From Saccharicrinis sp963665705 (GTDB taxonomy: Bacteria; Bacteroidota; Bacteroidia; Bacteroidales; Marinilabiliaceae): DNA of 64,000 bases. Location of the stretch: the NCBI GenBank assembly GCA_963665705.1, contig OY762448.1, forward strand, positions 992,001 to 1,056,000. Reading direction: 5' to 3'. Numbering within the stretch: the first letter of the stretch is position 1; the number at the start of each line of letters is the position of its first letter. The notes beneath the pieces are model-generated. The model did no database searches. It was given only the letters and a program-made list of their open reading frames with translations, and was not told where the DNA came from. Below, piece by piece: positions 58,272-64,000 of the stretch. Both the position numbers and the translations under genes were made by a program.

Positions 58272-58823
58272 AAATTGATAGAAGTGAACTTATCTTTATT
58301 AAGACTGGTTCTAATTGCATCCAATTCGTTAGGTAGTTTTAAAAAAGGCTTCAATAGCCTGTTCATCTTTTTTATAATGAGATTTGCGTGGCGATTTAAG
58401 TTTTGTTTTGAAATGACGTATCAGATAAGTCCTTAAAGTGTTGTATTTTATATCCAAATTATGTTGTTTCTTTACCCATAATACAGCATCCCAATAACCT
58501 AATAATGGATCTTTTGAATCATTTAATTTTATAGCTAAACTTTCATGCACATCACTATCAATAACGCTTTTGCGTTTACCTCCGCTTTTTAAACTAACCA
58601 ATGATTCAAGACCTTCTTCTCGATATTGTTTAAGCCATCTTTTTATTGTAGCATAATCTACGCTTAAATATGTTGCTATTTCCAACTGCCCACTTAACTT
58701 GGATTCCTTCACTAAAATCAAGCATTTAATTCTGGCGCGTACGCGATGGTTCTTCTCTTTTTGATACAAATTTTTTAGGAATTCTAGTTCCTCTTTGATC
58801 TCAATATTTGATTGTCTTGACAT
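58272..58823 (-). pseudogene. IS630-family transposase, N-terminal remnant
   Basis: A 164-codon frame (58329-58823) encodes the IS630 helix-turn-helix region (LSGQLEIATYLSVDYATIKRWLKQYREEGLESL, then KSGGKRKSV) and the second helical domain. After the stop, homology appears to go on in a +1 frame (LKLPNELDAIRTSLNKDKF) until it is cut by the IS3 end at 58271. The DDE catalytic domain is missing. IS630 transposases are often encoded with a frameshift, so the shift itself may be natural, but the truncation kills it. Confidence 0.78.
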
Positions 58824-58928
58824 GCATTAAAGATACAAAATATACAGCGCATTATGAATTATATTTGGTATAAGAATATATGGGAATCTTTATTGGTATT
58901 TAATTAACAATATTTGATACAATAAAAA

Positions 58929-58965
58929 AGGATTAATAAATACATCTTACGTATTTATTAATCCT
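58929..58965 (-). terminator. Terminator of the chemoreceptor operon
   Basis: AGGATTAATAAATAC (58929-58943) and GTATTTATTAATCCT (58951-58965) form a perfect 15-bp stem around ATCTTAC. On the minus strand the stem is followed by TTTTTTATT. It lies 55 bases after the chemoreceptor stop. Confidence 0.85.
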
Positions 58966-59019
58966 AATATTATTTTAGTAATAACTAATTAGTGAATTTG
59001 AAATTCGATTCACTATTAA

Positions 59020-60123
59020 TTATACTTTAAAGAAACCCACTAAATCATTTAATTTCTTTGACTGATTCATTAGTTGATTTGCACTGGCTGTCATTTCCTC
59101 ACTATTAGCACTTGTTTCTTGTGTAATATGGTTTAATTCTTGCAGAGAACTTGAAATCTGGTTCATAGCAAGCTTTTGTTCCATAGCACCGGCATTTATC
59201 TCTTCTACTAATGAAGCTGTATTTAATACCTCAGGTGCCATTTTACTTAAAGAATCAGACGCTTGAACAGCAAACGATAAAGCTTCAGATGATAAATTAT
59301 GAATTGCATTAGAAAAATGCTTGCTATTTTGTGCTAATTCTTGTACCTCATTTGCAACCACAGAAAACCCTTTCCCTTGCTCTCCTGCTCTGGCAGCTTC
59401 TACAGAAGCATTTAATGACAGAATCTTTGTTTGTTCACTAATATCATTAATTTTACCAATGTTTTCAAAAATGATTTTAATAGACTCGCTTGTTTTTTCT
59501 GAATGTGCAATGTTATCCTTAATGCCATTGGCAGCATTTGTAGAAATATTCTTGGCATTTACAGCGTTTGTGCTACTTGAATCAATTATAGATATTATTT
59601 CTTCTATAGAACTACTTATTTCCTCTGTTGATGCAGCTTGTGTATTAGTGCCATCGGCTAATAATTGTGTTACAGATGTTAACTGAGCACTATGCGAAAC
59701 TACTTCTTCTGAAACTTGTTTAATTTCTCCAATAATATTTAATAATGTTTGAGAAACATTCTCTATACTATTTGCTATTTTCCCTAATTCAGTTTTGTCA
59801 TTTTTTAGTTTGTCATCAATATCAATATTTAACTCACCATTAGAAAATTTAGAAATTATTTGTTCAATATTTCCAAACGGTTTTTTTATTAACCTTGTTA
59901 GGAAGTAAAAAGTTAAGAAAATTGATCCTAATGCAGGAATAAACAAAAAGTAATTTAGAGATAACGCAAAAGAAAATGATGTATAAGCCAGTATTAATAT
60001 TGGAAACATTATTGCCAAGGCAATTCTCCATACAATGGATCCTTTTCCAATATAGTATGCTACTGGCACATACAAAATCGAGCAAAGTAACAATAAGATT
60101 AAATAGAGTTCGTAAAGGTTCAT
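59020..60123 (-). CDS. Methyl-accepting chemotaxis-type receptor without sensor domain
   Basis: The 367-aa protein has three hydrophobic helices at the N-terminus (about 4-25, 31-50 and 55-77) with only short loops, so it has no periplasmic ligand domain. A HAMP-like linker (about 78-130) and a methyl-accepting coiled-coil hairpin follow; the tip is EQTKILSLNASVEAARAGEQGKGFSVVANEVQELA (about 240-275). It would signal to a CheA-type kinase, sensing through the membrane part or through a partner. The partner candidate is the 303-aa protein encoded just upstream in the same operon (13-base gap). Confidence 0.88.
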   Translation of the reverse strand: MNLYELYLILLLLCSILYVPVAYYIGKGSIVWRIALAIMFPILILAYTSFSFALSLNYFLFIPALGSIFLTFYFLTRLIKKPFGNIEQIISKFSNGELNIDIDDKLKNDKTELGKIANSIENVSQTLLNIIGEIKQVSEEVVSHSAQLTSVTQLLADGTNTQAASTEEISSSIEEIISIIDSSSTNAVNAKNISTNAANGIKDNIAHSEKTSESIKIIFENIGKINDISEQTKILSLNASVEAARAGEQGKGFSVVANEVQELAQNSKHFSNAIHNLSSEALSFAVQASDSLSKMAPEVLNTASLVEEINAGAMEQKLAMNQISSSLQELNHITQETSANSEEMTASANQLMNQSKKLNDLVGFFKV

Positions 60124-60136
60124 ATAGTTTATTAAT

Positions 60137-61048
60137 TTAAATCCAGCAACTTAAGCGCGCTGAATGCTTAGTTTCATTATTTTTATATGCAAATGTATCA
60201 ATAAATGACTCGTTGTTATTGTCTGGTAATGAATCATATGTGCTCTTTAGGTTCATTGTTTCACCAGCAAATAAAAATGAATTTGCATATAGTATTACGC
60301 GCTTTATTTTAATTGGTTTCAAAATTTCTTCAATTATGTTATTTTGAATAGATGCCATAGCTGTTAAAATTTGTGCTATTCTAGCTACAGGTAACGCAGG
60401 ATAATCATCAAAATGACCCACACAGACTTCTTTTTTTATCAGTCCCATGCTTGCTGAGCATTGCTCTTTTGATTTTACAATGTCATATAATGGAATACTA
60501 TCTTTATAAGGGTTGAATCCAACTGGTTTATTTGTTTCTTGTTTATGTTTTTTAAACATACGCTCAAACAAAGATGCAGTAAGCACTGAGTATTCAACTT
60601 TTATTTTATAAATTATTTCTCCAGTAGTTGTTGTAAGGTGCCCTTCCGCAATAGCATTTTTTCTGTTAAATGATACTGTTTTCATGTATCCAATGTGATC
60701 TACCTCATCGTATGCCTCCTGATAAACTCTTTCAACATAGGCCTTATTAGCAAGATAATAATGTTTTTCTTTTAAAGGATTTGAGTTGGCTAGAGCAAGA
60801 GAACCTAATATGGCAAGATGTCTTCCAGCTTCTGAATATGACATCCCTTTTACTTCATGTTTACAAGCTAATTGTTTTTTGATTGAAGCTTTAAGAATTT
60901 CGTCATTTTCCAGACTTAAATTTTCCAGAGCATAATAAGGCTCTGTAACTTCAATAAGTGATTTTAAATATTCCTCAAAGTTACTTGGTTGGTTTTGATT
61001 GTCCTGTGTTGTGATTTCTTTTTGTGTTAGGTTTAATGTTTGAAGCAT
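60137..61048 (-). CDS. Uncharacterised 303-aa protein co-transcribed with a chemoreceptor
   Basis: The cytosolic protein has the conserved-looking segment GMSYSEAGRHLAILGSLALANSNPLKEKHYYLANKAYVERV (about 68-107) and a second strand-rich region (AEGHLTTTTGEIIYKIKVEYSVLTASLFERMFKKH). The layout recalls double-hotdog thioesterase/dehydratase-like proteins, but this is a weak impression and no catalytic residues can be named. It is the first gene of an operon with the receptor at 59020, so it may feed it a signal. Confidence 0.55.
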   Translation of the reverse strand: MLQTLNLTQKEITTQDNQNQPSNFEEYLKSLIEVTEPYYALENLSLENDEILKASIKKQLACKHEVKGMSYSEAGRHLAILGSLALANSNPLKEKHYYLANKAYVERVYQEAYDEVDHIGYMKTVSFNRKNAIAEGHLTTTTGEIIYKIKVEYSVLTASLFERMFKKHKQETNKPVGFNPYKDSIPLYDIVKSKEQCSASMGLIKKEVCVGHFDDYPALPVARIAQILTAMASIQNNIIEEILKPIKIKRVILYANSFLFAGETMNLKSTYDSLPDNNNESFIDTFAYKNNETKHSARLSCWI

Positions 61049-61463
61049 AGTAAAATGTTTTGTTTGTTAATAATGGTTAATACTAGATTGCTTAATTGGT
61101 ATTTACTTTTTTACTAAATAAATACTACTGTTAGTTATAATGCTCGAAAATATTAATTATTTTTTTAAAATGTATGAATTTTGTAAAGTAAATCTACGCT
61201 CTAATAAATTAATATGTATAAAAGTATTGAAAATATAAATTTATAAATATTATTTAATTGTTAATTGTGTTTAGGTATATGTAGGTATTGTAAATAAAGG
61301 ATTATTTGGAAAGGTGTTTAATGTTAAATCTGATTTAATTATGTATGTATTAATGTTTATATATGTAAATGTTAATGAATAATAATATATACAATAAAAT
61401 GTTTATTGAACAAAATATATAGATTTTTATTGTGATTTTAGAGAAGGGGTGTTCTTTTTGTCT
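61049..61463. other. Very AT-rich intergenic region
   Basis: These 415 bases of about 85% AT hold no gene. TAAATATTATTTAATTGTTAATTG and similar runs give several possible weak promoters but none stands out. Confidence 0.5.
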
Positions 61464-61757
61464 TTAAATATAAACTTCGCATGAATCATCAATAAAACTC
61501 TTGTATTCCAATACAAACTTACCTTTAAAGCTCCCTCTCGATTTTAGATGAATATCCTCTTTTATTACAATACAATTAAAATCTGCAAAAACTTCAATTA
61601 TACCATTTATTTCATCACTATAATATATGTAGCTATCATATATGTTATTTAGCTCACTACCATATTGCTCACAATTGAGTTCAATACTATTGGGAATAAT
61701 GATATCTTTTAGTTTTTCCTGAATAATTAGTTTAATATCGTATTCTATATACTCCAT
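61464..61757 (-). CDS. Hypothetical 97-aa protein
   Basis: A small acidic protein with alternating strand and helix character (YDIKLIIQEKLKDIIIPNSIELN, then IIEVFADFNCIVIKEDIHLKS). Codon use agrees with its neighbours and an AT-rich leader precedes the ATG, so it is probably real. No family was recognised. It is isolated, with 415 bases downstream and 260 upstream. Confidence 0.5.
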   Translation of the reverse strand: MEYIEYDIKLIIQEKLKDIIIPNSIELNCEQYGSELNNIYDSYIYYSDEINGIIEVFADFNCIVIKEDIHLKSRGSFKGKFVLEYKSFIDDSCEVYI

Positions 61758-61942
61758 ATTGCAAATAATTTTTTCTTATAACATTTACAAATATACGTCG
61801 GAACAAAATTTATAGAGTGTTGTTTTTCCTCGATAATACTAATTACTGGAATATTTCGGGGCTAAAAAGTTTAAAAATATTAAAATTTAGGATTGTACTC
61901 TAAAACATGTTATCTGTCAATTATAAAAAAGTATGTTATTCT

Positions 61943-61950
61943 TATTTTTG
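61943..61950 (+). promoter_or_regulatory. Candidate -7 box of the C1 peptidase gene
   Basis: TATTTTTG matches TAnnTTTG and lies 67 bases before the ATG at 62018. The -33 element is unclear. Confidence 0.4.
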
Positions 61951-62017
61951 GTTGTTTTTTTAGATAGTTTAATTGAAAAAATGTAATTATTAATATACAC
62001 CCATAACAACAATTTTT

Positions 62018-63289
62018 ATGTATAAATTAATAGCAGTACTATATGTACTTATTATTGGAGTTTCTTTATCTGCGCAAAATAATAAGGACAAAGCTAAACT
62101 TCAAATTATTGAAAAAGGAAAAGGATATTATTATGAATCTATTTTAAAAGATGTAAATGCCGTTAATGATTCTATAGAGAATGGAAATAAAGATCCGTAT
62201 ACGAGGTTTATAATGGATCAATCGAAAATGGACCTGCCCAATGATCCTGAATTATATACCACATCATGGTGTCAGGATTTGGAATCTCAAGGTAATACTG
62301 GTACTTGCTGGTGTTTTTCCACTACTTCTTTTTATGAAACGGAAGTGTATCGTTTAACAGGTAAAAAAGTTGAGATTTCAGAACTATACACTGTTTATTG
62401 GGAATATGTAGAAAAGGCTCGTAGATTTATTGAAAAGAGAGGTGATTCAAATTTTGATGAGGGATCTGAAGGAAATGCAGTGGCTCGTATTATGAAAGAA
62501 TATGGTGCTGTGCCTAAAGAATCATTCACAGGTTTAATTGATAATAGGAAATTTCATACTCATGCAAAAATGTATGAAGAAATGAATTCCTTTTTAACGT
62601 CATTAAAAGAAAGTAATGCCTGGAATGTAGAATATGGTTTGGAGACTATTAAATCTATTATGAATCATTATATTGGTGTACCACCTACTACTTTTGTTGT
62701 AAAAGGACAAACTTATTCACCACAAAGTTATTTGAAGGAATATCTGGAGCTAAATCCTGATGATTATGTTGAAATTTTATCATATAAGCAAGAGCCGTAC
62801 TGGCAGTTAGTGGAATATAAGGTGCCAGATAATTGGTGGCATAGTAAGGATTATTACAATATTCCATTAGATGATTTTATGAAAGCAATTAAAGAAGCTG
62901 CTAAAAAAGGGTTTACTTTAAGTATTGGCGGAGATGTGTCTGAAACTGGATTTAGTAGAGAAACTAATTGTGCTATAGTTCCGGATTATGATATACCATC
63001 AGAATATATTAATGAAGATGCTCGTCAATTTCGTTTTTCTAATGAAACAACTACTGATGATCACGGCATGCATTTGGTTGGTTATTTAGAAAATTATAAT
63101 GGAACAGGAAAAAATTGGTATTTAATTAAAGATTCAAGTTCTGGCTCAAGAAATGTTGGAGAGGCTGATCCTCGATTTGGATATTATTTTTTCCATGAGG
63201 ACTATATCAAATTAAAGATGATGGGTTTTACCATTCATAAAGATGCGGTAAAAGATCTTTTAAAAAAGTTTATAGAGGTCAGTAGATAA
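62018..63289 (+). CDS. Secreted papain-family (C1B-like) cysteine peptidase
   Basis: The 423-aa protein has a signal peptide (MYKLIAVLYVLIIGVSLSAQ), so it is exported. The oxyanion Gln and nucleophile Cys are in SQGNTGTCWCFSTTSF (about 88-103) and the His in TDDHGMHLVGYLENY (about 349-361). The Asn of the usual K-N-S-W-G is replaced: WYLIKDSSSGS. Length and layout resemble the bleomycin-hydrolase/PepC subgroup of Bacteroidota, which are often periplasmic. It is monocistronic. Confidence 0.85.
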   Translation: MYKLIAVLYVLIIGVSLSAQNNKDKAKLQIIEKGKGYYYESILKDVNAVNDSIENGNKDPYTRFIMDQSKMDLPNDPELYTTSWCQDLESQGNTGTCWCFSTTSFYETEVYRLTGKKVEISELYTVYWEYVEKARRFIEKRGDSNFDEGSEGNAVARIMKEYGAVPKESFTGLIDNRKFHTHAKMYEEMNSFLTSLKESNAWNVEYGLETIKSIMNHYIGVPPTTFVVKGQTYSPQSYLKEYLELNPDDYVEILSYKQEPYWQLVEYKVPDNWWHSKDYYNIPLDDFMKAIKEAAKKGFTLSIGGDVSETGFSRETNCAIVPDYDIPSEYINEDARQFRFSNETTTDDHGMHLVGYLENYNGTGKNWYLIKDSSSGSRNVGEADPRFGYYFFHEDYIKLKMMGFTIHKDAVKDLLKKFIEVSR

Positions 63290-63325
63290 TTACTTATATT
63301 TGCCACCAGTAAAAATAAGGGATAC

Positions 63326-64000
63326 ATGGAATTATTCAAAGGACAAAATGCTCTAGAGTTTGCTGATCGTTTCCATACGGATGATGATTGCCTGGAATAT
63401 TTGGCCAACATTAAGTGGCACCAAGGTTTTAAGTGCGTTAAATGTGGGCATCAAGGCTACCAGCAGCGCAAGCATCACGGAAGAATCTGCAACAAGTGTG
63501 CTCATATTGAGTCAGCTACCGCTAACACACTCTTTCACAAAGTGAAATTTGGAGTACGCAAAGCCTTTTACATTTGCTTTGAGATGTCAACCTCAACCAA
63601 GAGTTTGTCTGCAAGCTATATGTCAGAACGTATTGGAGTGACTGAAAAAACAGCACGACTGTTCATGCATAAAGTTAGGGAAGCGATGCAATCAAGCGGA
63701 AACAACCCGATGGATGGAAATGTACATATCGACGAGTTTGTGGTAGGAGGCAAAGAAGAAGGTAAGGTTGGTCGCAGTTACCACAGCAAGAAAAAGAAAG
63801 CGGTATGTGCTGTTGAGCTTACCGATGATGGGAAAGTAAAACGTATGTACTCGATGAAAATCAACAATTACTCATCGAAAGAACTTAAAAGGCTTTTTGA
63901 TGCTCATATATCCCAAGATGCCAGTGTGACCACTGATTGTTGGAGAGGTTATCGCCCTTTGATGAAGGATTACAACATAGAACAGATTGAAAGCATGGGA
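63326..64000 (+). CDS. IS1595-family transposase (partial, runs off window)
   Basis: The first 225 codons of an ISXO2/IS1595-type transposase are present. An N-terminal zinc ribbon (FKCVKCGHQGY, RICNKCAHIES) is followed by a helical region (MSERIGVTEKTARLFMHKVREAM) and the start of the DDE core (MDGNVHIDEFVVGGKEEGK with the first Asp; VTTDCWRGYRPL with the second Asp). The ATG at 63326 gives the family start MELFKGQNALEFADRF. The 3' end lies beyond the window. Confidence 0.9.
   Translation, partial: MELFKGQNALEFADRFHTDDDCLEYLANIKWHQGFKCVKCGHQGYQQRKHHGRICNKCAHIESATANTLFHKVKFGVRKAFYICFEMSTSTKSLSASYMSERIGVTEKTARLFMHKVREAMQSSGNNPMDGNVHIDEFVVGGKEEGKVGRSYHSKKKKAVCAVELTDDGKVKRMYSMKINNYSSKELKRLFDAHISQDASVTTDCWRGYRPLMKDYNIEQIESMG

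Overview
This 64-kb window is a low-GC Bacteroidota chromosome segment. Three things support that: a subtype-iii (Bacteroidetes-type) type VI secretion system (T6SS) with TssN, TssO and TssQ in place of TssJLM; promoters of the TTG-N19-21-TAnnTTTG type; and Bacteroidota-like rRNA. The 16S gene and the anaerobe-like sensory [FeFe]-hydrogenase protein hint at a marine Marinilabiliales-type lineage, but that is a weak inference.

Layout. (1) 1-1372: the 3' end of one rRNA operon (23S end, 5S, terminator) and an IS3 relic. (2) 1373-14887: T6SS core. tssH-tssB-tssC run leftward, tssE-tssF-tssP-like-tssK-tssO rightward, tssQ-tssG-tssN leftward, then tssD (Hcp) with its own promoter and terminator. 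No TssR was found. (3) 15124-24612: effector modules: a second Hcp with a small Cys/His amidase and a membrane protein; then VgrG, an HU-like protein, a PAAR tip, a 1295-aa effector with a C-terminal CHAP-type amidase, and a putative immunity protein. (4) 24669-49077: a mosaic of effector and immunity remnants cut up by five copies of a RAYT element (Y1 transposase between 30-bp palindromic inverted ends), an IS1380 element, two IS66-type elements and an IS5 element. It holds an orphan muramidase-like effector end with a lipoprotein, three tandem membrane-protein paralogues each out of frame at a poly-G tract, a broken polytopic membrane protein, and a DUF2931 lipoprotein. Embedded in it is an intact block of unrecognised genes: two double-zinc-ribbon proteins (1233 and 188 aa) and two small cytosolic proteins. 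(5) 49673-51532: a cytosolic ferredoxin / [FeFe]-hydrogenase-like / methyl-accepting signalling fusion. (6) 51949-57286: a complete 16S-23S-5S operon with three tandem promoters and no spacer tRNA. (7) 57320-64000: IS66, IS3 and IS630 relics, a chemoreceptor operon, a small protein, a secreted C1 peptidase and an IS1595 transposase that runs off the end.

How it fits together. The core genes would build the baseplate (TssE, F, G, K), sheath (TssB, C), unfoldase (TssH), trans-envelope complex (TssN, O, P-like, Q), tube (TssD) and spike (TssI plus PAAR). The cargo is mainly peptidoglycan-directed (two Cys/His amidases and one muramidase-like domain), each followed directly by a small envelope protein that is the expected immunity factor. 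The whole T6SS block lies between two rRNA operons in the same orientation, so recombination between them could delete or duplicate it.
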